Part shown: positions 17,442 to 24,881 of the stretch, in pieces
Layout: every line of letters begins with the position of its first letter
How positions within the stretch are numbered: position 1 is the stretch's first letter
From: Falsiroseomonas sp.
GTDB lineage: Bacteria; Pseudomonadota; Alphaproteobacteria; Acetobacterales; Acetobacteraceae
Length of the DNA stretch: 45,158 nt
NCBI RefSeq assembly: GCF_030695085.1
Contig: NZ_JAUYTS010000147.1
Span: 1 to 45,158 of the forward strand
Reading direction: 5' to 3'
The notes under the pieces: model-generated
Told to the model about the DNA's origin: nothing
The model's database searches: none
What the model saw: the letters and a program-made list of their open reading frames with translations, nothing else
Translations under genes and position numbers: made by a program

Positions 17442-18395
17442 TTGCCACAGCGCCGCAGCCTTCTCGCCGCCAGCCTCGCCTTGCCCGCCCTCATCTCCCG
17501 CGCCCATGCGCAGGATCGTCCGGCGCAGTTGCTCGTCGGCTTCACGCCTGGCGGGAATATCGACCTTGCCGCGCGCATGGCGGCCCCCTTCTTCGCCAAG
17601 TATCTCGGCCATCCGGTCATCGTGGTGAACCGCCCCGGCGCCGGGGGCATGATCATGCTGAACGAACTGGCCGCCGCCGCGCCGGATGGCCGCACCGCCG
17701 CGCTGGTGTCCTTTCCCGCGCTGGTGACCGCGCTGTTCGACAACACGCCGCGCTACACGGTGGACAGCTTCGCCTATGTCGGGCTGCTGACCGATGAGCC
17801 CTACACCATCTTCGTCGGCCCTAACTCGCCCTACAGGACGCTGCCTGAACTCGTGGAGGCCGCGCGGGCGCAGCCGGAGACGGTGACGATGGCCGGTGCC
17901 GGGGTCGGCAGCGCGCCGCATCTGGCGCTGATGCAACTGGAACGCGCGGCCGGGGTGCGCTTCACCTGGGTGCCGACGCCGGGCGCGGGCCAGGCGATGC
18001 AGCTTGTCCAGGGCGGGCATGTGGCGGGGTCCATCTCAACCGTCAGCCTGACCGTGCGCGCGCATATCCAGGGCGCGCTGCGCGTATTGGCGCTGATGTC
18101 CGAAAACCGCTGGGACCGCGCACCGGATCTGCCGACGACCGGGGAGGGCGGCTGGAAGCTGGAAGCCGGTTCCGCCCGCGGCTTCGCGCTGCCCGCCGCC
18201 ACGCCCGCGCCCATCATCCAGCGCTGGGAGGATGCGGTGCGCCAGACCGCGCAGGATCCGGAGTTCAAGGCGCTGACCGACCGCGACTACCTGATCCTGC
18301 GCTACATGGACCGCGCCACGATGACCGCCTTCGTGCAACGCGAACATGCGGCCTATGGCGCGATCTGGCGCAGCACGCCCTGGAAGCAGTCCTAA
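17442..18395 (+). CDS. Bug/TctC-family periplasmic substrate-binding protein
   Basis: A 317-residue orphan receptor of the tripartite tricarboxylate type. The TTG at 17442 is preferred: GGAGG lies 8 bases upstream and the product begins PQRRSLLAASLALPALISRA, a clean export signal cleaved near AHAQD. An ATG at 17412 would add ten residues but has poor spacing. Family marks are LLVGFTPGGNIDLAARMAAP, VNRPGAGGMIMLNELAAA and TPGAGQAMQLVQGGHVAGS. The conserved Asp usually found in the PGGxxD loop is present as GGNID. No membrane partners are nearby. Its stop overlaps that of the convergent ridA-like gene by two bases. Confidence 0.88.
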   Translation: MPQRRSLLAASLALPALISRAHAQDRPAQLLVGFTPGGNIDLAARMAAPFFAKYLGHPVIVVNRPGAGGMIMLNELAAAAPDGRTAALVSFPALVTALFDNTPRYTVDSFAYVGLLTDEPYTIFVGPNSPYRTLPELVEAARAQPETVTMAGAGVGSAPHLALMQLERAAGVRFTWVPTPGAGQAMQLVQGGHVAGSISTVSLTVRAHIQGALRVLALMSENRWDRAPDLPTTGEGGWKLEAGSARGFALPAATPAPIIQRWEDAVRQTAQDPEFKALTDRDYLILRYMDRATMTAFVQREHAAYGAIWRSTPWKQS

Positions 18396-18778
18396 TACAC
18401 CGCGGCGATACACTCGATCTCGAGCAGGAACTCCGGCACCGGCAGCGCGGCGACCACGCAGGTGGTGCGCGCCGGCAGCGCATCGGCGGGGAAGGCCTCG
18501 GCATAGAGCCGGTTCATCTCCGCCACGTCACCGGCACGCGTCAGCAGCACATTCGCCTTCAGGATGCTCCGCATGTTGCTGCCGCCCTCGGTCAGCGCGC
18601 GTTGCAGATTGCCGATGACGATCGCGAATTGCGCCGCGAAATCATCCTTCGGCACCCCATCCGGCCCCATCGGCCCAATCCCGGAGACATAGAGCGTGGC
18701 GCCATGCCGGACGGAGATGGCGAAGGGCGGGTAGGGGCGGCCGCCGGCGGGCGGCATGAATCGGCTGATTTCGGGCAT
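18392..18778 (-). CDS. RidA-family deaminase/translation-associated protein
   Basis: A 128-residue YjgF/YER057c/UK114 protein. Members hydrolyse reactive enamine or imine intermediates from amino-acid metabolism or act in related catabolic pathways. Seen are YPPFAISVRHGATLYVSGIG, then QFAIVIGNLQRALTEGGSNM and the C-terminal PARTTCVVAALPVPEFLLEI, in which Arg and Glu take the usual active-site positions. The start at 18778 has AAGGA 10 bases upstream; the in-frame ATG at 18835 would add 19 residues overlapping the promoter of the M20 gene. It is divergent from the M20 amidohydrolase gene, so both may serve the same nitrogen-compound pathway. Confidence 0.9.
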   Translation of the reverse strand: MPEISRFMPPAGGRPYPPFAISVRHGATLYVSGIGPMGPDGVPKDDFAAQFAIVIGNLQRALTEGGSNMRSILKANVLLTRAGDVAEMNRLYAEAFPADALPARTTCVVAALPVPEFLLEIECIAAVY

Positions 18779-18854
18779 GGCGCGGGTTCCTTCTCTGGAC
18801 GCGGCAGGGATGCGCGTTCCACCATGGAGAGGCAACAGCCGAAGGTCGCACGAT

Positions 18855-20069
18855 ATGCCGCAGGTCGATACAGCCCGCTTCCTGAAGGACCTGCACGAGC
18901 TGCGAAAGATCGGTGCCTACAAGACCGGCGTGCACCGCCCGACCTTCTCGCCGGAGGATATGGAAAGCCGCCGCTGGCTGATGGACCGCATGGCGGAATG
19001 TGGGCTGGAGCCGTCCATCGACGGCATCGGCAACGTCATCGGCCGCCATCCCGGGCCGGGCCCGAAGCTGCTGGTGGGCAGCCATATCGAAAGCCAGAAC
19101 CAGGCCGGTTGGCTGGATGGTGCGTTGGGCGTGATGGCGGGCGTGGCGCTGGCGCGCAGCGGCCTGCCGGTGGATGTCATCGCCTTCGCCGATGAGGAAG
19201 GCCACTACGGCGGCTTCATCGGCAGCCGCAGCTTCATCGGCGAGCTGCCGGAGGACGAAATCGACCGGCTGGCCAACCGCTACCATGGCAAGCCGCTGCG
19301 CCAGGCGCTGCGCGAGGCGGGGCTGGAGGGGCTGCCCCGGATTCAGCTGGAGCCCGGCCGTCACAAGGGTTTTCTCGAATTGCATATCGAGCAGGGCACG
19401 CAGCTGGAATCGGCCGCGCAGCAGGTCGGCGTGGTCACCGGCATCGTCGCGATCTGGCAGTGGCGCATTCTCATCGAGGGCATGCAGGATCATGCCGGGG
19501 GCACCACCATGGCGGAGCGCCGCGACGCCGGGCTGACGGCCGTGCGCCTGCTGGCGATGCTGGATGAACGCATGCCCTTCGCCTGCGGCCCGCGCAGCAC
19601 CTGGACCTGCGGCCGCATCAGCCTCGACCCCGGCGCCGCTTCCATCATCCCGGGCAGCGCGGAGGTACTGTTCCAGTTCCGCGATGTGGAGCAGCCGATG
19701 CTGGACCGCATGGAAGCCTGCCTGCGCGCCTGCGTGCAGGAGGCCAATCGCCGCGAACGCTGCACGGTGAAGCTGGAGGCGCTGAGCCTGTCCAAGCCCG
19801 CGCTTTGCGACACGGCGATGCAGGCAGCGCTGGCCGCGGCGGCCGAGGACCTGGCCCCCGGCGCCTGGCGCCACATGCCATCCGGCGCGGGGCATGACGC
19901 GCAATACATGGCGAAGGTGATGCCCGCCGCCATGCTGTTCTCCCCCTCCATCAATGGCATCAGCCACCATTGGGCGGAGGATACGAAGGACGAGGACCTC
20001 GCGAAATGCGTCGAGGTGCTGGCGGCGGGCGTGGCGCGTTATCTCGGCAACAACGCGCCGGTGGGGTAA
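18855..20069 (+). CDS. M20-family Zn-dependent amidohydrolase (carbamoylase/allantoate-amidohydrolase type)
   Basis: A 404-residue peptidase-family M20 enzyme of the hydantoinase/carbamoylase group, which removes carbamoyl or ureido groups from amino acids, ureidoglycolate, allantoate or beta-alanine derivatives. Metal ligands are visible: GSHIES, WLDGALGV (bridging Asp), FADEEGHYGG (Glu pair), LELHIEQG and SHHWAED near the end. The usual HxD at the first site is HIE here. The dimerisation domain is the middle part, with TTMAERRDAGLTAVRLL. The ATG at 18855 is chosen for homology; upstream codons overlap the divergent ridA-like gene. The exact substrate is open, though a link to the purine branch at 12,283-13,799 is possible. 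Confidence 0.88.
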   Translation: MPQVDTARFLKDLHELRKIGAYKTGVHRPTFSPEDMESRRWLMDRMAECGLEPSIDGIGNVIGRHPGPGPKLLVGSHIESQNQAGWLDGALGVMAGVALARSGLPVDVIAFADEEGHYGGFIGSRSFIGELPEDEIDRLANRYHGKPLRQALREAGLEGLPRIQLEPGRHKGFLELHIEQGTQLESAAQQVGVVTGIVAIWQWRILIEGMQDHAGGTTMAERRDAGLTAVRLLAMLDERMPFACGPRSTWTCGRISLDPGAASIIPGSAEVLFQFRDVEQPMLDRMEACLRACVQEANRRERCTVKLEALSLSKPALCDTAMQAALAAAAEDLAPGAWRHMPSGAGHDAQYMAKVMPAAMLFSPSINGISHHWAEDTKDEDLAKCVEVLAAGVARYLGNNAPVG

Positions 20070-20089
20070 AACGCCGTCCCCCACCCCGA

Positions 20090-20115
20090 CCCTCCTCCGC
20101 AAAGGCGGGGGAGGG
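20090..20115. terminator. Bidirectional hairpin terminator
   Basis: CCCTCCTCCGC (20090-20100) and GCGGGGGAGGG (20105-20115) form an 11-bp stem with one mismatch and an AAAG loop. It lies in the 51-base gap between the convergent M20 and alpha/beta-hydrolase genes, 21 bases after one stop and 5 bases before the other. This looks like a two-way terminator. Confidence 0.65.
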
Positions 20116-20120
20116 AGAAG

Positions 20121-20951
20121 CTAACTGAGCAGCGTCTCCGCCAGCCGCAGCAGCGAACCGCCCGGCTGGCGCAGCGCCTCCAGCACCCGGAAGTGATCGG
20201 CGCCCGGAATCGGTACCAGCGGGCCGGGCGCATGGGCGGCGCTGCGCAGCGCGTGGAAGTCGCGGCTGTGGCGCACCAGCTCCGGCAGTTCCGCGGTGCC
20301 ATAGGCGATGGCGAGTGGCTTGTGCACCACGGGCCGGCGCATCGGCGAAAGCTCCGCGATCTCGGCCTCGGTCAGCTTCAGCGCGGCGTTCAGGTAGGTG
20401 TCGCGGATCGGCGCCAGTTCGAAGATGCCGGAAATCGCCAGCCCGGCCGTCACCGCCGGATGCTCCAGGGCGAGTGCCGTCAGATGCCCGCCGGCGGACC
20501 AGCCGGAGGCGACCAGCGGCCCCGCAATCCCATGCTGCGCGCCATGCGCCGAAAGCCAATCGAGCCCCCGGTGGATCTGCCAGGCGATCTGCGTCAGGGA
20601 TGCCGCCGGTGCCAGTGTGTAGCCGTTGAAGGCGACGGACCAGCCCATCGCCAGCGCCCCCTCCGCGAGGTGGGAAAAGTTCTCGCGGCGGTTGCGCTGC
20701 CAGTAGCCGCCATGGATGAAGACCAGGCAGGGCGCGGCCGGGTCGTTGCCGGGGAACAGGTCCCACGCCTCCCGCTCGCCCTCGCCATAGGCCAGGTCGA
20801 GATGTCCGGGATTTGCGGCGCGAAACGCCTCCGCCGCCGCATCGCGCTCGGCCATCAGCGCGGTGCTGTCGGCCACGGCCTCGGCATTGTTGTAGGCGGC
20901 GTCGCGTTCCGCCTGGCTGGCGGCGGCCCAGAAGGCGGGCAGCGCGTTCAT
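20121..20951 (-). CDS. Alpha/beta hydrolase, arylformamidase-like
   Basis: A 276-residue alpha/beta hydrolase. The oxyanion motif FIHGGYWQ matches the HGGxW pattern of kynurenine formamidases, and the nucleophile elbow is ASGWSAGGHL (Ser at about residue 150). The acid and base are likely in the C-terminal LAIAYGTAELPEL region and GADHFRVLEAL (His). These enzymes hydrolyse N-formyl or ester bonds. Tryptophan-pathway partners are absent here, so kynurenine formamidase activity is not certain. The start at 20951 overlaps the stop of the D-2-hydroxyacid dehydrogenase gene by ATGA, indicating a two-gene operon. Confidence 0.87.
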   Translation of the reverse strand: MNALPAFWAAASQAERDAAYNNAEAVADSTALMAERDAAAEAFRAANPGHLDLAYGEGEREAWDLFPGNDPAAPCLVFIHGGYWQRNRRENFSHLAEGALAMGWSVAFNGYTLAPAASLTQIAWQIHRGLDWLSAHGAQHGIAGPLVASGWSAGGHLTALALEHPAVTAGLAISGIFELAPIRDTYLNAALKLTEAEIAELSPMRRPVVHKPLAIAYGTAELPELVRHSRDFHALRSAAHAPGPLVPIPGADHFRVLEALRQPGGSLLRLAETLLS

Positions 20952-21925
20952 GGCGTCAGCACGCGGATCGGCGCATCGGCCAGATAGGCCTCGATCGCCT
21001 CCACCGCGCCGGTGAAATACGCGCCGAAATTCTGCCGCGAGACATAGCCGAGATGCGGCGTTAGCAGCGTGTTCGGGCAGGACATCAGCGGGTGGTCCAG
21101 CGGCAGCGGCTCGCGGTCGAACACATCCAGCCCGGCGCCGGCGATGCGGCCCTCGCTCAGCGCCGCGATCAGCGCGGGCTGGTCGATCAGCGGGCCGCGG
21201 CTGGTGTTCACGATGTAGGCGGTGGACTTCATCGCCGCCAATTCGCTGGCGCCGACAATGCCGCGGGAGCGATCCGACAGGATCATGTGCAGCGTCACCA
21301 CATCCGCCTGCGCGAACAGCTCCGCCTTCTCCACCCGCGTCGCACCGACCGCGGCGGCGGCTTCCGCCGTCAGGTTCTGGCTCCAGGCGATGGTCTTCAT
21401 GCCGAAGGCCTGGCCCACCCTGGCCACGCGGGTGCCGAGCTTGCCGAGGCCGAGGATGCCCAGCGTCAGCCCCTCCGCCGCCGTGCCGACGCTGTTGGGC
21501 GCGCCCTTGGCCTGCCAGGTGCCGGCGCGCAGGCTGGCGGTCTGGGCCGGCAGGTCGCGCAGCAGGCCGAGGATCAGGCCCCAGGTGATATCCACGGTGG
21601 GCGCGCCGCTGCTGGGCGTGCCGCAGACGGTGATGCCCTGGGCATTGGCGGCGGCGACGTCGAAGGCGCGGTTGCGCTCCCCGGTCGTCATCAGCAGCTT
21701 CAGATTGGGCAGGCGCTTCAGCAGCGCGGCGGGGAAGGGCGTGCGCTCACGGATGCCGAGGATGGCGTCGAAGGGCAGCAGGCGGGCCACCAGCGCATCC
21801 TGGTCGGCCAGGGCATCCTCGAACACCTCGATCTTCAGGCCAGGCGGCAGCCTGTCCCAGGGTCCCATTTCCCGGGCTACGCCCTGAAAATCATCGAGGA
21901 TCGCCAGCCTGTTCAGCGTTGCCAT
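20948..21925 (-). CDS. D-2-hydroxyacid dehydrogenase family protein
   Basis: A 325-residue NAD(P)-dependent dehydrogenase. The Rossmann motif is LGILGLGKLGTRVARVGQAF. Catalytic Arg, Glu and His are seen in NTSRGPLIDQPAL, GLDVFDREPLP and LLTPHLGYVS. Length is typical. It interconverts 2-keto acids and D-2-hydroxy acids; the sequence type (TTGERNRAFDVAAANAQGI) matches the phosphoglycerate-dehydrogenase-like subgroup of unknown substrate. AAGGAAG precedes the ATG at 21925. It is the first gene of an operon with the formamidase-like hydrolase. Confidence 0.93.
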   Translation of the reverse strand: MATLNRLAILDDFQGVAREMGPWDRLPPGLKIEVFEDALADQDALVARLLPFDAILGIRERTPFPAALLKRLPNLKLLMTTGERNRAFDVAAANAQGITVCGTPSSGAPTVDITWGLILGLLRDLPAQTASLRAGTWQAKGAPNSVGTAAEGLTLGILGLGKLGTRVARVGQAFGMKTIAWSQNLTAEAAAAVGATRVEKAELFAQADVVTLHMILSDRSRGIVGASELAAMKSTAYIVNTSRGPLIDQPALIAALSEGRIAGAGLDVFDREPLPLDHPLMSCPNTLLTPHLGYVSRQNFGAYFTGAVEAIEAYLADAPIRVLTP

Positions 21926-21983
21926 GCCGTCTGCTTCCTTCCGGATCGGTTGGAGCCGAATTGCGGGCAGCGGCGCCGTGTCG

Positions 21984-22853
21984 TCAATGGGGCGCTACGA
22001 GGTCCCAGCGGATGCTGCGGCCGGGACGGATCGGCAGCAGGCCGGGCGGCTGGTCGCCGGGTGCGCCGTCGGCGGCGCGAAGCTGGACGGCGCAGGGGGT
22101 GAACAGCAGCGCCACCTGCTCCGCCGCCATGCCATCCAGCCCATCCGGCAGCGCGCCCCGGAAAGCGGCGGCGTGCGCGGCCGCGAGGGCCGGCACCGGC
22201 ACCCGCACCTCCAGCCTGCGGGCCACGGGCGGTGGCGGTGGCATGTCGAGCCGTGGTGCCTCGCCAGGCAGCAGCAGCGCGAAGCTGCCATCGGCATCGG
22301 TCCAGGTCACCAGCCGCACCGGCTGGCCGTGCAGCAGGGTGGTGCATTCCAGGCGGCCAAGCGCGATGCCGCGGCCCTGCTGGTCCCGCAGCCGCCCGAT
22401 CACCGCCGTCATCCCATCCGGCACCGCGCGGCTGGGCGAGGGGCGCAGGCGGATCGAGACCCGAAGCGGCGCCCCGCGCCCCGCTGCCCCGCCCCCCAAA
22501 GCCCCGTATTGCGATGCCTCGCCTGGCGGGGAGGCCGTCGGCCGGACCGGGAAGCGGGAGGGGACCACCACGGTCAATGCCCCGGGCAGGTAGCGGCGCT
22601 GCGGGTCCGTGACCAGGATGCGGCGCGGGCCGGGCGGCAGGTCCCGCAGGGAGGTGAGGCCGGTGGCGGAATCGAAGCCGTGCTCGGCGCTGGCGATCCC
22701 CATCGCCTGCAGGCGTAGCCCGGCAATGGCGGGCAGGGCGCCCGGCCTGCCTTCCGCCACATAGCGCAGGGCATGGACGGACAGCACCGGCTGCGCCAGC
22801 GCAGCAGGCGGTGGCGCCAGGCGCCAGGCCGGGAGAAGGCCGGTGGCGCTCAT
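21984..22853 (-). CDS. Hypothetical protein with carboxypeptidase-regulatory-like folds
   Basis: A 289-residue protein that I do not recognise. It has no export signal. Two segments look like beta-sandwich (transthyretin/carboxypeptidase-regulatory-like) repeats: HGFDSATGLTSLRDLPPGPR with RRYLPGALTVVVP, and VIGRLRDQQGRGIALGRLE with TWTDADGSFALLLPG. A glycine- and proline-rich link of about 25 residues joins them. Proteins with such repeats often decorate phage tails, contractile-injection systems or cell surfaces, but nothing nearby supports one of these. It lies downstream of the broken thioesterase gene, in the same direction, 105 bases away. Confidence 0.55.
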   Translation of the reverse strand: MSATGLLPAWRLAPPPAALAQPVLSVHALRYVAEGRPGALPAIAGLRLQAMGIASAEHGFDSATGLTSLRDLPPGPRRILVTDPQRRYLPGALTVVVPSRFPVRPTASPPGEASQYGALGGGAAGRGAPLRVSIRLRPSPSRAVPDGMTAVIGRLRDQQGRGIALGRLECTTLLHGQPVRLVTWTDADGSFALLLPGEAPRLDMPPPPPVARRLEVRVPVPALAAAHAAAFRGALPDGLDGMAAEQVALLFTPCAVQLRAADGAPGDQPPGLLPIRPGRSIRWDLVAPH

Positions 22854-22958
22854 GCGGGACAGGGCCTGCCGGCGTGGTTCATCCGATCCTCATCACGGGG
22901 CAAGTCCAAAGGCTAACGGCTGGAGCAAATCGCCGCAACCTTCGGTTGTCCGGTGGCG

Positions 22959-23308
22959 TCAGGGCACAAGTATCGCGGTCGCGGCCTGCTGCAGTACATC
23001 CGGAAGCGGTGTCGGCCGGCGCTGCGTCGCGCGATCCACATAGACATGCACGAAATGCCCCTCCGCGCTTACCTGCTGGCCTGCTTCGCGGAAGATGCCG
23101 ATGCCGTAGCGGATGGAGGTAGTGCCCACGCGTTCCACCCGCAGCCCGGCGGTCACGGCGTCCGGGAAGGCGATGGGTGCGTGGAAGCGGCATTGGGTCT
23201 CCACCACAACCCCGATCACCGGGCTGTCCACCAGGTTGATGGCACCGGTGCCGAGCAGGAAGCGCGCCACCACCGTATCGAAATAGGAGTAATAGGTCAC
23301 GTTGTTGA
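22959..23308 (-). pseudogene. Thioesterase A, 3' part of gene split by the cassette
   Basis: This is the larger part of a hotdog-fold acyl-CoA thioesterase gene. It resumes at the codons I-N-N-V (the GHVNN motif) and runs TYYSYFDTVVARFLL to the stop, about 114 residues, including VVVETQCRF and EGHFVHVYVDR of the 4HBT family. Immediately upstream the frame enters foreign sequence with a TAG a few codons away. The missing N-terminus is at 24555-24648. Joining the two at the shared TGTTGA yields an unbroken 145-residue protein. A short product from the GTG at 23300 is conceivable but would lack the catalytic Asp, so the gene is treated as inactivated. Confidence 0.88.
23303..23308. repeat. Target-site duplication, left copy
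   Basis: TGTTGA at the left edge of the cassette; the identical hexamer is at 24555-24560. One copy belongs to the original thioesterase gene. Confidence 0.75.
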
Positions 23309-23388
23309 TTGCGCACGACTAGCTCTCCCAACCGCCCGGGTGATCCGTCGGCTGGTTCAGGAAAGGATGTTGCGCCTTCACACACGTC

Positions 23389-24063
23389 GTGAAGTTCCCC
23401 ATCATTGCGTGCATGGAAGCCGCCATAGGGACGCTCGAACGGATTCTATCCACCGTTTCCACGCTGGTTTGCGGCGCCATAGCGCTCGCCGCATGGGTAG
23501 TGCTTGATGTTGTCCCCTCAGATCACCGTTGGATCGCTCAAGTGGTCATGTGGCTATTCGGCCTTGTGGCCGTAGCCAAGAGCATCGAGACCGGTATGCG
23601 TGCCTTCGTTCGCTGGCGCGTGCGGCAGGCGGCGGAGAAGCGACGGAGAGAGAGGGATGCAGCTTCGCTCGCAGAAGCAATCCTCCGCGCAGAAGAACGC
23701 AAGGCAGAGGTCGAGCGTGAGGCACGCGCCGCGATGGAACAAGCCGAAGCGCTGCGTCGGGAGGAAGATGAGAAGAGGGCTGCCATCCTACGACGCCTCG
23801 AATATCTGAGCCTCGCTGAGCTGACGCTCTTTGACGAGGCTATCCAGAAGCGCCAGCAAACCGTCGTAGAATCGGTTCTATCGCCCTTGCCGAAAGGGCT
23901 CGCCCAGAAGCATCTACTTCTACCTCCTGCGGGAACGCAGGTTACTGCGGGCTACGGCAACTTGCCGTGGCTGATCCCCGACTTCGTCTGGGAAGAGCTA
24001 TTGAAACGCGAGAAGGACATCGCTCGAAGGCTTCGCGAAGCAAGCAAGGCCGCTCGGGGATGA
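23389..24063 (+). CDS. Membrane/coiled-coil protein resembling superinfection-exclusion B
   Basis: A 224-residue protein inside the cassette. Two hydrophobic helices come first (about residues 20-42 around TLVCGAIALAAWVVLDVV, and 50-66 around VVMWLFGLVAVAKSIE), then a charged coiled coil (about 75-130, rich in AEERKAEVEREA-type heptads), then a compact C-terminal domain with LSLAELTLFDEAIQKRQQ, LAQKHLLLPP and LIPDFVWEELLKRE. This order, and the Leu-Ser/Leu-Phe ... Trp-Glu-x-Leu pattern of the last domain, resemble SieB-type superinfection-exclusion proteins, which stop phage growth from the inner membrane. That match is from memory of the family, not a search. The start is uncertain: GTG at 23389 or ATG at 23413, neither with a clear ribosome site. 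Codon use is lower in GC than the neighbours. Confidence 0.6.
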   Translation: MKFPIIACMEAAIGTLERILSTVSTLVCGAIALAAWVVLDVVPSDHRWIAQVVMWLFGLVAVAKSIETGMRAFVRWRVRQAAEKRRRERDAASLAEAILRAEERKAEVEREARAAMEQAEALRREEDEKRAAILRRLEYLSLAELTLFDEAIQKRQQTVVESVLSPLPKGLAQKHLLLPPAGTQVTAGYGNLPWLIPDFVWEELLKREKDIARRLREASKAARG

Positions 24064-24079
24064 CATCGCTGATCAGGTG

Positions 24080-24514
24080 CTACGTCAACACCTCTAACGC
24101 CACGCGCAGAAGCGGTGGCACGGGCACCGGGCGGCCAGTGTCGCGGGCGACGTAAACGTGGGTGAAGCGGCCCTCAGCCGCCGCTTCTTCATCACCCGCT
24201 CCAAAGACAGCTAAGTCGTAGCGGACCGAGGTGTTGCCGAGATGGGCAAGTCGCATGCCGACCAACACGTTCTGCGGGTAGGTAAGGGGTTTGCGGTAGC
24301 TGCATGCCGTTTCGACCACGAGGCCGATGGCTTCGCTGGCCGCGATGTCGAGCGCACCCACCGAGATGAGCCAGCGGTTCACCGCAGTGTCAAAAAATCC
24401 ATAGAAAACAACGTTGTTTATGTGCCCATAGGCATCGTTATCCGACCAGCGCGTCGTGATCGTGCAATGGTGCGGGAAATCCGACAGGCGGGCTGGCGGC
24501 TTGCGCTCGGTCAT
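24080..24514 (-). CDS. Acyl-CoA thioesterase (4HBT hotdog), cassette copy
   Basis: A complete 144-residue hotdog thioesterase. It has the active-site strand-helix TRWSDNDAYGHINNVVFYGF with the catalytic Asp in DNDAYGHIN, then GLVVETACSYRKPLTYPQ and EGRFTHVYVARDTGRP. It hydrolyses acyl-CoA thioesters, in the 4-hydroxybenzoyl-CoA thioesterase/YbgC style. It is homologous over its whole length to the interrupted thioesterase A but well diverged, so it is not a duplication of it. Its DNA is lower in GC than thioesterase A. It is read in the same direction as the gene it interrupts and could supply the lost activity. Confidence 0.9.
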   Translation of the reverse strand: MTERKPPARLSDFPHHCTITTRWSDNDAYGHINNVVFYGFFDTAVNRWLISVGALDIAASEAIGLVVETACSYRKPLTYPQNVLVGMRLAHLGNTSVRYDLAVFGAGDEEAAAEGRFTHVYVARDTGRPVPVPPLLRVALEVLT

Positions 24515-24554
24515 GTTCGGTCCCTTACGCCCGCGTCACACCATCGGGGTAATG

Positions 24555-24560
24555 TGTTGA
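24555..24560. repeat. Target-site duplication, right copy
   Basis: TGTTGA at the right edge of the cassette, identical to 23303-23308. Confidence 0.75.
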
Positions 24561-24648
24561 CGTGGCCGTAGATGTCGTTGTCCATCCAGCGGGTCGGGAT
24601 ATCCAGGAAGAAACGGTAATCCGTCCGTTCCGGCAGCTTCTTGGTCAT
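24555..24648 (-). pseudogene. Thioesterase A, 5' part of gene split by the cassette
   Basis: The ATG at 24648, with GGAG 6 bases ahead, starts MTKKLPERTDYRFFLDIP, then TRWMDNDIYGHVN, which contains the catalytic Asp and the start of the GHVNN motif of 4HBT thioesterases. Translation then leaves homology exactly at the TGTTGA repeat. The rest of the gene is at 22959-23308. The promoter and ribosome site of the original gene are therefore intact but drive only 31 native codons. Confidence 0.85.
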
Positions 24649-24881
24649 CACGCGCTCCGCCCATCCGCGCGGTATGGAACAACAGCGCCGCGGCCGGGTG
24701 AAGGGGTTCCCGGTCCGATTCGGACTTCACGCCGCATCGCAGATTCGGGCGCCAAGCGCCTGCAAAGTGTCATGCCTGCGTGAGAAGGCTTCGCGCTCTG
24801 TCCCGGGGCCGGTATAGAGCAGGATTACGCCGCCCCTCCCTTCGATCCTGCACCTCCTGGCCCGGGAAATCCCCCCTCGCG

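Larger units (their letters stand above)
23309..24554. mobile_element. 1,246-bp two-gene cassette inserted in a thioesterase gene
   Basis: The segment interrupts thioesterase A between two copies of TGTTGA. Removing it with one repeat gives the codons D-N-D-I-Y-G-H-V-N-N-V-T in frame, so the boundaries are exact to within the repeat. It contains a plus-strand membrane/coiled-coil gene and a minus-strand complete thioesterase, convergent with only 16 bases between them. There is no transposase or integrase, and no terminal inverted repeat that I can see. Base composition is clearly less GC-rich than either flank, with codons such as TTT, ATA and GTT, consistent with foreign origin. The mechanism of entry is unknown; a non-autonomous element, or an end-processed recombination product, would fit. 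Confidence 0.8.

Noticed and set aside
24080..24514. The cassette thioesterase as a tandem duplicate of the interrupted gene
   Set aside because: The proteins are homologous but strongly diverged, and the DNA differs in base composition, so recent duplication does not fit.
23309..24554. Ordinary insertion sequence
   Set aside because: No transposase gene, and no terminal inverted repeats are visible; both reading frames belong to other families.
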